This document shows, piece after piece, positions 41,525 to 53,962 of a stretch of DNA of 64,000 bases. The notes beneath the pieces were generated by a model, which saw nothing but the letters and a program-made list of their open reading frames with translations, did not search any database and had not been told where the DNA came from. Position 1 is the first letter of the stretch. Each line of letters begins with the position of its first letter. The stretch lies in contig RQOL01000915.1 of assembly GCA_013076295.1 (NCBI GenBank), forward strand, positions 1,612,001-1,676,000. The letters are read 5' to 3'. This DNA is from Sanderia malayensis. Taxonomy: Eukaryota > Cnidaria > Scyphozoa > Semaeostomeae > Pelagiidae. The translations under genes were made by a program, and so were the position numbers.

Positions 41525-44146
41525 GGCTCCACAATATACAGCTGGGTTCAACCATATTGAACTAAGTTCAACCATAAGGAACTGGGTTAAGCAATAATGA
41601 ACTGGGTTCAACCATAACGAACAAGCTCAATCATATTGAATTAGGTTCAACAAAATCGAACTAGGTTCCACCATATGCAACTGGGTTCAACATTATTGAA
41701 CTGGGTTCAACCAAATGGAGCTGGGTTCAACAATACTGAGCTATGTTCAACCATAAGGAACAGGCTTCAACAATATTGAACTAGGTTTAACAATATGGAG
41801 CTGGGTTCAACCATATTGAACTAGATTCAACTTTATGGAGCTGGGTACAATTATTTTAAACTATGTTCAACCATAAGGAACTGGGTTCAACAATATTGAA
41901 CTATGTACAACCATATGGAGCTGGGTTCAACTATATTGAACTAAGTTGAACCACATTGAACTAAGTTCAATGAAATTGAATTAGGTTCAACCACATGGAG
42001 CTTGTTTCAACCATACTGAACTAAGTTCAATCATAAGGAAAGGGGTTCAACAAAATTGAACTATGTTCAAGGATATTGAGCAAGTTCCATCACATTGAGT
42101 TTGGTTCAACCATATTGAACTAGGTTCAAAGCATGGACCTGGGTTCAACCATATTGAACTAGGTTCAACCATATTGAACTAGGTTCAACCATACACAACA
42201 AAGTGTAATCATATTGAATTAAGTTCTGCCATTTTGAGCTGGGTTCCACCATACTGAACTAAGTTCAACGATAACGAACTGGGTTAAACAATATTGAACC
42301 TAGTACAACCATAATGAACAAGCTCAATCATATTGAATTAGGTTAAACCATATCGAACTAGGTTCCACCATATGCAGCTGGGTTCAACATTATTGAACTA
42401 GGTTCAACCAAATGGAGCTGGGTTCAACCATACTGAACTAAGTTCAACCATAAGGAACTGGCTTCAACAATACTGAACTATGTTCAACCATAAGGAACAG
42501 GCTTCAACAATATTGAACTAGGTTCAACAATATGGAGCTGGGCTCAACCATATTGAACTAGATTCAATGAAATTCATAAAGGCTCAACCATGTGGAACTA
42601 GATTCATCCATATTGAACTAGGTTCAACCATATGGAGCCTGGTTCAACCATATGGAGCTAGATTCAACCATACACAACAAAGTGTAATCATATTGAATTA
42701 AGTTCAGCCATTCTGAGCTGGGTTCCACCTTACTGAACTAAGTTCAACGATAAGGAACTGGGTTAAACAATATTGAACTTAGTACAACCATAATGAACAA
42801 GCTCAATCATATTGAATTAGGTTCAACCATATCGAAGTAGGTTTCACCATATGCAGCTGGTTCAACATTATTGAACTAGGTTCAACCAAATGGAGTTGGG
42901 TTCAACCATACTGAACTAAGTTCAACCATATAGAATCGGGTTAAACAATATTGAACTGAGTACAACCATAATGTATAAGCTCAATCATATTGAATTAGGT
43001 TCAACCATATCGAGCTAGGTTCCGCCATATGCAGCTGGGTTCAACATTATTGAACTAGGTTCAACCAAATGGAGCTGGGTTCAACCATACTGAACTAAGT
43101 TCAACGATAAGGAACTGGGTTAAACAATATTAAACTGAGTACAACCATAATGAACAAGCTCAATCATATTGAATTAGGTTCAACCATATCGAGCTAGGTT
43201 CCGCCATATGCAGCTGGGTTCAACATTATTGAACTAGGTTCAACGAAATGGTGCTGGGTTCAACCATACTCAACTAAGTTCAACCATAAGGAACTGGGTT
43301 CAACAATACTGAACTATGTTCAACCATAAGGAACAGGCTTCAACCATATTGAGCTATGTTCAACCATAAGGAACAGGCTTCAACAATATTGAACTAGGTT
43401 CAACAATATGGAGCTGGGTTCAACCAGATTGACTAAGATAAACCATAAAGAGCTGAGCTCAGCAAATTTGAACTAGGTTCAACAATATGGAGCTGGGTTC
43501 AACCATATTGAACAAAGTTCAACCACAAGGAACAGGCTTCAACAATATTGAACTAGGTTCAACCATATGGAGCTGGGTTCAACAATACTGAGCTATGTTC
43601 AACCATAAGGAACAGGCTTCAACAATATTGAACTAGGTTCAACAATATGGAGCTGGGTTCAACCAGATTGACTAAGATAAACCATAAAGAGCTGAGCTCA
43701 GCAAATTTGAACTAGGTTCAACAATATGGAGCTGGGTTCAACCATATTGAAAAAGCTGAACCATAAGGATCTGAGCTCAACAATATTGAACTAGGTTCAA
43801 CCATATGGAGCTGGGTTTAAAAATATTCAACTAGGTTCAACCATTTGGAGCTGGGTTCAACCATATTGAACTAAGTTCAACCATAAAGAACGGGGTTCAA
43901 GAAAATTGAACTAAGTTCAACCATATTGAACTAGATTCAATGAAATTGATAAATGATCAACCATATCAAACTAGACTCATCCATATTGAACTAGGTTCAA
44001 CCATATTGAACTAGGTTCAACCATATGGAGCTGGGTTCAACCATATTGAACTAAGTTCAACCATAAGGAACTGGGCTCAACAATACTGAACTATGTTCAA
44101 CCATAAGGAACAGGCTTCAAAAAAATGGAACTAGGTTCAACCATAT
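41525..44146 (+). repeat. Family I higher-order unit R5 (partial, about 2.6 kb)
   Basis: Matches R4 base for base apart from a few changes (GCAGCTGGTTCAAC, one G lost near 42,858; CATAAGG where R4 has CATGAGG near 44,061). It includes the family II insert (AAAGAACGGGG at 43,885, GATAAATGATCAACC near 43,951). After CTAGGTTCAACCATATGGAG near 44,146 it passes into family II sequence (GGCTTCAATCATATTGAGC) and does not return, so this marks the right edge of the family I domain. Confidence 0.83.
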
Positions 44147-44255
44147 GGAGCTGGCTTCAATCATATTGAGCTAGATTCAACCATATACAACAAAGTCCAA
44201 TAATATTGAATTAAGTTCAGCCGCATATTGAACTAGGTTTAAAGTATGGACTTGG
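44147..44255 (+). repeat. Family I to family II transition
   Basis: Family II monomers with CAAAGTCCAATAATATTG, GCCGCATATTGAACTAGG and AAAGTATGGACTTGGG. The CCAATAATATTG spelling is shared only with 59,799, so this short piece and the one near 59.8 kb have a common source. No other content. Confidence 0.6.
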
Positions 44256-45737
44256 GTTCAACCATATTGAACTAGCTTCAACCATATGGAGCTGGGTTCA
44301 ACCAAAATGAACTAAGTGCCACCATAAGGAACTGGGTTCAACAATATTAAACCAAGTTCAACCATATTAAACATGTTCAATCACATTGAGTGTGGTTCAA
44401 CCATATCGAACTAGATTCAATATTTGGAGCTGGGCTCAACCATATTGAACAAGGTTCAACCACAAGGAACAGGTTCAACAATATTGAACTAAGTTCAACC
44501 ATATTGAACTAAGATCAATGAAATTCATATCAAACTAGGTTCAACGATAACGAACTGGCTTCAACAATTTTGAACTAGGTTCAACCACATTGAACTGGGT
44601 TCAACCATATTGAACTAGGTTCAACCATAAGGAGCTGAGTTTAAAAATATTGAACTAGGTTCAACCATATGCAGTTGGGTTTAACCATATTGAACAAAGT
44701 TCAACCATAAGGAACAGGCTTCAACAATATTGAACTAGGTTCAACCATATGGAGCTGGGTTCAACAATACTGAGCTATGTTCAACCATAAGGAACAGGCT
44801 TCAACAATATTGAACTAGGTTCAACATATCGAGCTGGGTTCAACCAGATTGACTAAGTTAAACCATAAGGAGCTGGGCTCAGCAATATTGAACTAGGTTC
44901 AACAATACGGAGCTGGGTTCAACAATATTGAAAAAAGCTGAACCATAAGGATCTGGGCTCAGCAAAATTGAACTAGGTTCAACCATATGGAGCTGGGTTC
45001 AACCATATTGAACTAGCTTCAACCATATGGAGCTGGGTTCAACCAAAATGAACTAAGTGCCACCATAAGGAACTGGGTTCAACAATATTAAACCAAGTTC
45101 AACCATATTAAACATGTTCAATCACATTGAGTGTGGTTCAACCATATCGAACTAGATTCAATATTTGGAGCTGGGCTCAACCATATTGAACAAGGTTCAA
45201 CCACAAGGAACAGGTTCAACAATATTGAACTAAGTTCAACCATATTGAACTAAGATCAATGAAATTCATATCAAACTAGGTTCAACGATAACGAACTGGC
45301 TTCAACAATTTTGAACTAGGTTCAACCACATTGAACTGGGTTCAACCATATTGAACTAGGTTCAACCATAAGGAGCTGAGTTTAAAAATATTGAACTAGG
45401 TTCAACCATATGCAGTTGGGTTTAACCATATTGAACAAAGTTCAACCATAAGGAACAGGCTTCAACAATATTGAACTAGGTTCAACCATATGGAGCTGGG
45501 TTCAACAATACTGAGCTATGTTCAACCATAAGGAACAGGCTTCAACAATATTGAACTAGGTTCAACATATCGAGCTGGGTTCAACCAGATTGACTAAGTT
45601 AAACCATAAGGAGCTGGGCTCAGCAATATTGAACTAGGTTCAACAATACGGAGCTGGGTTCAACAATATTGAAAAAAGCTGAACCATAAGGATCTGGGCT
45701 CAGCAAAATTGAACTAGGTTCAACCATATGGAGCTGG
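44256..45737 (+). repeat. 741-bp tandem pair
   Basis: Copies are about 44,256-44,996 and 44,997-45,737. ACCAAAATGAACTAAG occurs at 44,301 and 45,042, and AACATATCGAGCTGGG at 44,823 and 45,564, a constant 741 bp (37 monomers plus 1). I saw no clear difference between the copies beyond their ends, pointing to a very recent event or an assembly duplication. Confidence 0.85.
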
Positions 45738-45744
45738 GTTCAAC

Positions 45745-46336
45745 CATATTGAACTAGGTTCAACCATATGGAGCTGGGGTCAACCAAAATGAACGAAGTG
45801 CTACCATAAGGAACTGGGTTCAACAATATTAAACCAAGTTCAACCATATTAAACAAGTTCAATCACATTGAGTGTGGTTCAACGATATCGAACTAGATTC
45901 AATATATGGAGCTGTGCTCAACCATATTAAACTAGGTTCAACCACAGGAACAGGTTCAACAATATTGAACTAGGTTCAGACATATGGAGCTGGGTTCAAG
46001 CATATTGATCTAGATTCAACCATATGGAGCTGGGTTCAACCATATTGAACTAGGTTCAACCATATGGAGCTGGGGTCAACCAAAATGAACGAAGTGCTAC
46101 CATAAGGAACTGGGTTCAACAATATTAAACCAAGTTCAACCATATTAAACAAGTTCAATCACATTGAGTGTGGTTCAACGATATCGAACTAGATTCAATA
46201 TATGGAGCTGTGCTCAACCATATTAAACTAGGTTCAACCACAGGAACAGGTTCAACAATATTGAACTAGGTTCAGACATATGGAGCTGGGTTCAAGCATA
46301 TTGATCTAGATTCAACCATATGGAGCTTGGTTCAAC
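45745..46336 (+). repeat. 296-bp tandem pair
   Basis: GAGCTGGGGTCAACC occurs at 45,771 and 46,067 and TTGATCTAGATTC at 46,005 and 46,301, a constant 296 bp. The copies are about 45,745-46,040 and 46,041-46,336. The GGGGTCAACC variant and ACCACAGGAACAGG (one A shorter than the usual ACCACAAGGAACAGG) mark this unit, which is found again as single copies near 53.96, 54.92 and 55.67 kb. Confidence 0.85.
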
Positions 46337-48403
46337 AATACTAAGCTAAGTTCAACCATAAGGAACTGGGATGAACAATCATGAACTGGGTTCAACCATA
46401 TGGAGCTGGGTTCAACCATATTGAACTAGATTCAATGAAATTGATAAAGGTTCAACCATATCAAACTAGACTGATCCATATTGAACTAGGTTCAACCATA
46501 TTGAACTAGGTTCAACCATATGGAGCTTGGTTCAACAATATTGAACTATGTTCAACCATAAGGAACAGGCTTCAACAATATTGAACGAGGTTCAACAATA
46601 TGGAGCTGGGTTCAACCATATTGAACTAGATTCAACCATATGGAGCTGGGTTCAACAATACTAAGTTCAACCAAAAGGAACTGGGATGAACAATCATGAA
46701 CTCGGTTCAACCATATGGAGCTGGGTTCAACCATATTGAACTAAGTTCAACCATAAGGAACTGGGCTCAACAATACTGAACTATGTTCAATCATAAGGAA
46801 CAGGCTTCAACAAAATGGAACTAGGTTCAACCATATGGAGCTGGCTTCAACCATATTGAGCTAGATTCAACCATATACAACAAAGTCCAATCATATTGAA
46901 TTAAGTTCAGCCGCATATTGAACTAGGTTTAAAGTATGGACTTGGGTTCAACCATATTGAACTAGCTTCAACCATATGGAGCTGGGTTCAACCAAAATGA
47001 ACTAAGTGCCACCATAAGGAACTGGGTTCAACAATATTAAACCAAGTTCAACCATATTAAACATGTTCAATCACATTGAGTGTGGTTCAACCATATCGAA
47101 CTAGATTCAATATTTGGAGCTGGGCTCAACCATATTGAACAAGGTTCAACCACAAGGAACAGGTTCAACAATATTGAACTAAGTTCAACCATATTGAACT
47201 AAGATCAATGAAATTCATATCAAACTAGGTTCAACGATAACGAACTGGCTTCAACAATTTTGAACTAGGTTCAACCACATTGAACTGGGTTCAACCATAT
47301 TGAACTAAGTTCAACCATAAGGAACTGAGTTTAAAAATATTGAACTAAGTTCAACCACATTGAACTGGGTTCAACCACATTGAACTAAGTTCAACCATAA
47401 GGAACTGAGTTTAAGAATATTGAACTAGGTTCAACCATATGGAGCTGGGTTCAACCATATTGAACAAAGTTCAACCATAAGGAACTAGGTTCAACCATAT
47501 GGAGCTGGGTTTCACCATACAGAACTGGATACAACCATAAGGAACTGGCTTATACAATATTGAACTAAGTTCAACCATATTGAACAAGTTCAGTCATTGA
47601 ATTACGTTCAACCATATTGAACTAGGTTCCACAATATGCAGCTGGGTTAAACCATATTGAACTAAGTTAAAACATAAGGAGCTGGTTTCAACAATCTTGG
47701 ACTAGGTTCAACCATATGGAGCTGGATTCAACCATATTGAACTAAGTTCAACCATAAGGAACCGAGTTTAAAAATATTCAACTAGGTTCAACAATATGGA
47801 GCTGGGTTCAACCAGATTGACTAAGATAAACCATAAAGAGTTGAGCTCAGCAATTTTGAACTAGGTTCAACAATATGGAGCTGGGTTCAACCATATTGAA
47901 AAAAGCTGAACCATAAGCATCTGGGCTCAACAATATTGAACTAAGTTCAACCATATGGAGCTGGGTTCAACCATATGGAGCTAGATTCAACCATACACAA
48001 CAAAGTGTAATCATATTGAATTAAGTTCAGCTGTTTTCAGCTGGGTTCCACCATACTGAACTAAGTTCAACCATAAGGAACTGGTTTAAACAATAATGAA
48101 CTGAGTTCAACCATAACGAACAAGCTCAATCATATTGAATTAGGTTCAACAATATCGAACTAGGTTCCACCATATGCAAGTGGGTTCAACATTATTGAAC
48201 TAGGTTCAACCAAATGGAGCTGGGTTCAACCATACGGAACTAAGTTCAACCATAAGGAACTGGGTTCAACAATACTGAATTATGTTCAACAATAAGGAGA
48301 GGCTTCAACAATATTGAGCTAGGTTCAACAATATGGAGCTGGGTTCAACCATATTGAACTAGGTTCAACCACAGGAACAGGTTCAACAATATTGAACTAG
48401 GTT
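46337..48403 (+). repeat. Family II array, no local tandem pair
   Basis: Runs through AACTGGGATGAACAATC (twice), CAAAGTCCAATC (46,881), AATATTTGGAGCTGGG, GATCAATGAAATTCATATC, CTTATACAATATTG, CAATCTTGGACTAGG and CAAAGTGTAATC, the usual family II order, so it matches 9.5-11.2, 22.5-24.4 and 51.5-53.4 kb. The trio AATACTAAGTTCAACC near 46,659 lacks the five bases GCTAA of its relatives. Only satellite monomers are present. Confidence 0.7.
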
Positions 48404-49832
48404 CAACCATAAGGAACAGGCTTCAACAAAATGGAACTAGGTTCAACCATATGGAGCTGGCTTCAACCATATCGAGCTAGATTCAACCATATACAACAAA
48501 GTCCAATCATATTGAATTAAGTTCAGCCGCATATTGAACTGGGTTTAAAGTATGGACTTGGGTTCAACCATATTGAACTAGCTTCAACCATATGGAGCTG
48601 GGTTCAACCAAAATGAACTAAGTGCCACCATAAGGAACTGGGTTCAACAATATTAAACCAAGTTCAACCATATTAAACATGTTCAATCACATTGAGTGTG
48701 GTTCAACCATATCGAACTAGATTCAATATTTGGAGCTGGGCTCAACCATATTGAACAAGGTTCAACCACAAGGAACAGGTTCAACAATATTGAACTAAGT
48801 TCAACCATATTGAACTAAGATCAATGAAATTCATATCAAACTAGGTTCAACGATAACGAACTGGCTTCAACAATTTTGAACTAGGTTCAACCACATTGAA
48901 CTGGGTTCAACCATATTGAACTAAGTTCAACCATAAGGAACTGAGTTTAAAAATATTGAACTAGGTTCAACCATATGCAGTTGGGTTTAAGCATATTGAA
49001 CAAAGTTCAACCATAAGAAACAGGCTTCAACAATATTGAACTAGGTTCAACCATATGGAGCTGGGTTCAACAATACTGAGCTATGTTCAACCATAAGGAA
49101 CTGGGCTCAACAATACTGAACTATGTTCAACCATAAGGAACAGGCTTCAACAAAATGGAACTAGGTTCAACCATATGGAGCTGGCTTCAACCATATTGAG
49201 CTAGATTCAACCATATACAACAAAGTCCAATCATATTGAATTAAGTTCAGCTGCATATTGAACTAGGTTTAAAGTATGGACTTGGGTTCAACCATATTGA
49301 ACTAGCTTCAACCATATGGAGCTGGGTTCAACCAAAATGAACTAAGTGCCACCATAAGGAACTGGGTTCAACAATATTAAACCAAGTTCAACCATATTAA
49401 ACATGTTCAATCACATTGAGTGTGGTTCAACCATATCGAACTAGATTCAATATTTGGAGCTGGGCTCAACCATATTGAACAAGGTTCAACCACAAGGAAC
49501 AGGTTCAACAATATTGAACTAAGTTCAACCATATTGAACTAAGATCAATGAAATTCATATCAAACTAGGTTCAACGATAACGAACTGGCTTCAACAATTT
49601 TGAACTAGGTTCAACCACATTGAACTGGGTTCAACCATATTGAACTAAGTTCAACCATAAGGAACTGAGTTTAAAAATATTGAACTAGGTTCAACCATAT
49701 GCAGTTGGGTTTAAGCATATTGAACAAAGTTCAACCATAAGGAACAGGCTTCAACAATATTGAACTAGGTTCAACCATATGGAGCTGGGTTCAACAATAC
49801 TGAGCTATGTTCAACCATAAGGAACAGGCTTC
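48404..49832 (+). repeat. 724-bp tandem pair
   Basis: AAAGTCCAATC occurs at 48,498 and 49,222 and AAAATGAACTAAG at 48,610 and 49,334, a constant 724 bp. The second copy has GCTGCATATTG where the first has GCCGCATATTG, and AAGGAAC where the first has AAGAAAC near 49,016. Both share GGGTTTAAGCATATTG, a private variant also found near 52,715. Confidence 0.82.
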
Positions 49833-50955
49833 AACAATATTGAACTAGGTTCAACAATATGGAGCTGGGTTCAACCAGATTGACTAAGATAAACCATAAA
49901 GAGCTGAGCTCAGCAATTTTGAACTAGGTTCAACAATATGGAGCTGGGTTCAACCATATTGAAAAAAGCTGAACCATAAGGATCTGGGCTCAACAATATT
50001 GAACTAGGTTCAGCCATATGGAGCTGGGTTCAACCATATGGAGCTAGATTCAACCATACACAACAAAGTGTAATCATATTGAATTAAGTTCAGCTGTTTT
50101 GAGCTGGGTTCCACCATACTGAACTAAGTTCAACCATAAGGAAATGGTTTAAACAATAATGAACTGAGTTCAACCATAACGAACAAGCTCAATCATATTG
50201 AATTAGGTTCAACAATATCGAACTAGGTTCCACCATATGCAAGTGGGTTCAACATTATTGAACTAGGTTCAACCAAATGGAGCTGGGTTCAACCATACGG
50301 AACTAAGTTCAACCATAAGGAACTGGGTTTAACAATATTGAATTATGTTCAACACTAAGGAACAGGCTTCAACAATATTGAGCTAGGTTCAACAATATGG
50401 AGCTGGGTTCAACCATATTGAACTAGATTCAATGAAATTGATAAAGGCTCAACCATGTCGAACTAGATTCCTCAATAGTGAACTAGGTTCAACATATGGA
50501 GCTGGGTTCAACCAGATTGACTAAGTTAAACCATAAGGAGCTGGGCTCAGCAATATTGAACTAGGTTCAACAATACGGAGCTGGGTTCAACAATATTGAA
50601 AAAAGCTGAACCATAAGGATCTGGGCTCAGCAAAATTGAACTAGGTTCAACCATATGGAGCTGGGTTCAACCATATTGAACTAGATTCAATGAAATTGAT
50701 AAAGGCTCAACCATGTCGAACTAGATTCCTCAATAGTGAACTAGGTTCAACATATGGAGCTGGGTTCAACCAGATTGACTAAGTTAAACCATAAGGAGCT
50801 GGGCTCAGCAATATTGAACTAGGTTCAACAATACGGAGCTGGGTTCAACAATATTGAAAAAAGCTGAACGATAAGGATCTGGGCTCAGCAAAATTGAACT
50901 AGGTTCAACCATATGGAGCTGGGTTCAACCATATTGAACTAGGTTCAACCATATG
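49090..50955 (+). repeat. 1.87-kb segment repeated at offset 3,007
   Basis: Matches 52,097-53,962: AAAGTCCAATC at 49,222 and 52,229, GATTCCTCAATAGTG at 50,466/53,473 and 50,724/53,731, all at 3,007. Together with the intervening block at 50,956-52,096 it makes a 3,007-bp higher-order unit of which the second round is truncated. Confidence 0.82.
50404..50919 (+). repeat. 258-bp tandem pair
   Basis: The string from CTAGATTCAATGAAATTG through GATTCCTCAATAGTG, AATACGGAGCTGGG and AAAAAAGCTGAAC is present twice, at 50,404-50,661 and 50,662-50,919. The second copy has GCTGAACGATAAGG instead of GCTGAACCATAAGG. The same pair, with the same CGATAAGG difference, lies at 53,411-53,926, so this doubling preceded the 3,007-bp duplication. 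Confidence 0.85.
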
Positions 50956-52096
50956 GAGCCGGGTACAATTATTTTAAACTAAATTCAACCATACGGAACT
51001 GGGTTCAACACTATGTACAACCATATGGACAACACTATGTACAACTATGTACAACCATATGGAGCTGGGTTCAACCATATTGAACTAAGTTGAACCATTA
51101 GGAGCTGGGTTCAACAATATTGAACTAAGTTCAACAATATTGAACTAAGTTCAACCATATCGAACTAAGATCAATGAAATTCATATCAAACTAGGTTCAA
51201 CCATAACGAACTGGCTTCAACAATTTTGAACTAAGTTCAACCACATTGAACTGGGTTCAACCACATTGACCTAAGTTCAACCATAAGGAACTGAGTTTAA
51301 AAATATTGAACTAGGTTCAACCATATGGAGCTGGGTTCAACCATATTGAACAAAGTTCAACCATAAGGAACTAGGTTCAACCATATGGAGCTGGGTTTCA
51401 CCATACAGAACTGGATACAACCATAAGGAACTGGCTTATACAATATTGAACTAAGTTCAACCATATTGAACAAGCTCAGTCATTGAATTACGTTCAACCA
51501 TATTGAACTAGGTTCCACAATATGCAGCTGGGTTAAACCATATTGAACTAAGTTAAAACACAAGGAGCTGGTTTCAACAATCTTGGACTAGGTTCAACCA
51601 TATGGAGCTGGATTCAACCATATTGAACTAAGTTCAACCATAAGGAACCGAGTTTAAAAATATTCAACTAGGTTCAACCATTTGGAGCTGGGTTCAACCA
51701 TATTGAACTAAGTTCAACCATAAAGAACGGGGTTCAAGAAAATTGAACTAAGTTCAACCATATTGAACTAGATTCAATGAAATTGATAAAGGTTCAACCA
51801 TATCAAACTAGACTCATCCATATTGAACTAGGTTCAACCATATTGAACTAGGTTCAACCATATGGAGCTTGGTTCAACAATATTGAACTATGTTCAACCA
51901 TAAGGAACAGGCTTCAACAATATTGAACGAGGTTCAACAATATGGAGCTGGGTTCAACCATATTGAACTAGATTCAACCATATGGAGCTGGGTTCAACAA
52001 TACTAATCTAAGTTCAACCAAAAGGAACTGGGATGAACAATCATGAACTAGGTTCAACCATATGGAGCTGGGTTCAACCATATTGAACTAAGTTCA
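50956..52096 (+). repeat. Family II block with ACTATGTACAA micro-repeat
   Basis: Starts with GGGTACAATTATTTTAAAC (50,961) and an out-of-phase micro-repeat at 51,009-51,060 in which ACTATGTACAA occurs three times at uneven spacing of 29 and 12 bp. It then runs through GAACCATTAGGAGCTGGG, CTTATACAATATTG, TTCCACAATATGCAG and AAAGAACGGGG (51,722). It is matched by 57,283-58,430 (offset 6,327, then 6,347 after one added monomer) and by 62,895-64,000. Confidence 0.78.
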
Positions 52097-53962
52097 ACCA
52101 TAAGGAACTGGGCTCAACAATACTGAACTATGTTCAACCATAAGGAACAGGCTTCAACAAAATGGAACTAGGTTCAACCATATGGAGCTGGCTTCAACCA
52201 TATTGAGCTAGATTCAACCATATACAACAAAGTCCAATCATATTGAGTTAAGTTCAGCCGCATATTGAACTAGGTTTAAAGTATGGACTTGGGTTCAACC
52301 ATATTGAACTAGCTTCAACCATATGGAGCTGGGTTCAACCAAAATGAACTAAGTGCCACCATAAGGAACTGGGTTCAACAATATTAAACCAAGTTCAACC
52401 ATATTAAAAATGTTCAATCACATTGAGTGTGGTTCAACCATATCGAACTAGATTCAATATTTGGAGCTGGGCTCAACCATATTGAACAAGGTTCAACCAC
52501 AAGGAACAGGTTCAACAATATTGAACTAAGTTCAACCATATTGAACTAAGATCAATGAAATTCATATCAAACTAGGTTCAACGATAACGAACTGGCTTCA
52601 ACAATTTTGAACTAGGTTCAACCACATTGAACTGGGTTCAACCATATTGAACTAAGTTCAACCATAAGGAACTGAGTTTAAAAATATTGAACTAGGTTCA
52701 ACCATATGCAGTTGGGTTTAAGCATATTGAACAAAGTTCAACCATAAGGAACAGGCTTCAACAATATTGAACTAGGTTCAACCATATGGAGCTGGGTTCA
52801 ACAATACTGAGCTATGTTCAACCATAAGGAACAGGTTTCAACAATATTGAACTACGTTCAACAATATGGAGCTGGGTTCAACCAGATTGACTAAGATAAA
52901 CCATAAAGAGCTGAGCTCAGCAATTTTGAACTAGGTTCAACAATATGGAGCTGGGTTCAACCATATTGAAAAAAGCTGAACCATAAGGATCTGGGCTCAA
53001 CAATATTGAACTAGGTTCAACCATATGGAGCTGGGTTCAACCATATGGAGCTAGATTCAACCATACACAACAAAGTGTAATCATATTGAATTAAGGTCAG
53101 CTGTTTTCAGCTGGGTTCCACCATACTGAACTAAGTTCAACCATAAGGAAATGGTTTAAACAATAATGAACTGAGTTCAACCATAACGAACAAGCTCAAT
53201 CATATTGAATTAGGTTCAACAATATCGAACTAGGTTCCACCATATGCAAGTGGGTTCAACATTATTGAACTAGGTTCAACCAAATGGAGCTGGGTTCAAC
53301 CATACGGAACTAAGTTCAACCATAAGGAACTGGGTTCAACAATATTGAATTATGTTCAACAATAAGGAACAGGCTTCAACAATATTGAGCTAGGTTCAAC
53401 AATATGGAGCTGGGTTCAACCATATTGAACTAGATTCAATGAAATTGATAAAGGCTCAACCATGTCGAACTAGATTCCTCAATAGTGAACTAGGTTCAAC
53501 ATATGGAGCTGGGTTCAACCAGATTGACTAAGTTAAACCATAAGGAGCTGGGCTCAGCAATATTGAACTAGGTTCAACAATACGGAGCTGGGTTCAACAA
53601 TATTGAAAAAAGCTGAACCATAAGGATCTGGGCTCAGCAAAATTGAACTAGGTTCAACCATATGGAGCTGGGTTCAACCATATTGAACTAGATTCAATGA
53701 AATTGATAAAGGCTCAACCATGTCGAACTAGATTCCTCAATAGTGAACTAGGTTCAACATATGGAGCTGGGTTCAACCAGATTGACTAAGTTAAACCATA
53801 AGGAGCTGGGCTCAGCAATATTGAACTAGGTTCAACAATATGGAGCTGGGTTCAACAATATTGAAAAAAGCTGAACGATAAGGATCTGGGCTCAGCAAAA
53901 TTGAACTAGGTTCAACCATATGGAGCTGGGTTCAACCATATTGAACTAGGTTCAACCATATG
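52097..53962 (+). repeat. Second copy of the 1.87-kb segment
   Basis: Copy at offset 3,007 of 49,090-50,955. Differences seen include GTTAAAAATGTTCAATC near 52,404 for TTAAACATGTTC, AATTAAGGTCAGCTG near 53,090, and AATATGGAGC near 53,838 for AATACGGAGC. It contains its own 258-bp pair at 53,411-53,926 and passes into the GGGGTCAACC unit at about 53,963. Confidence 0.8.
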
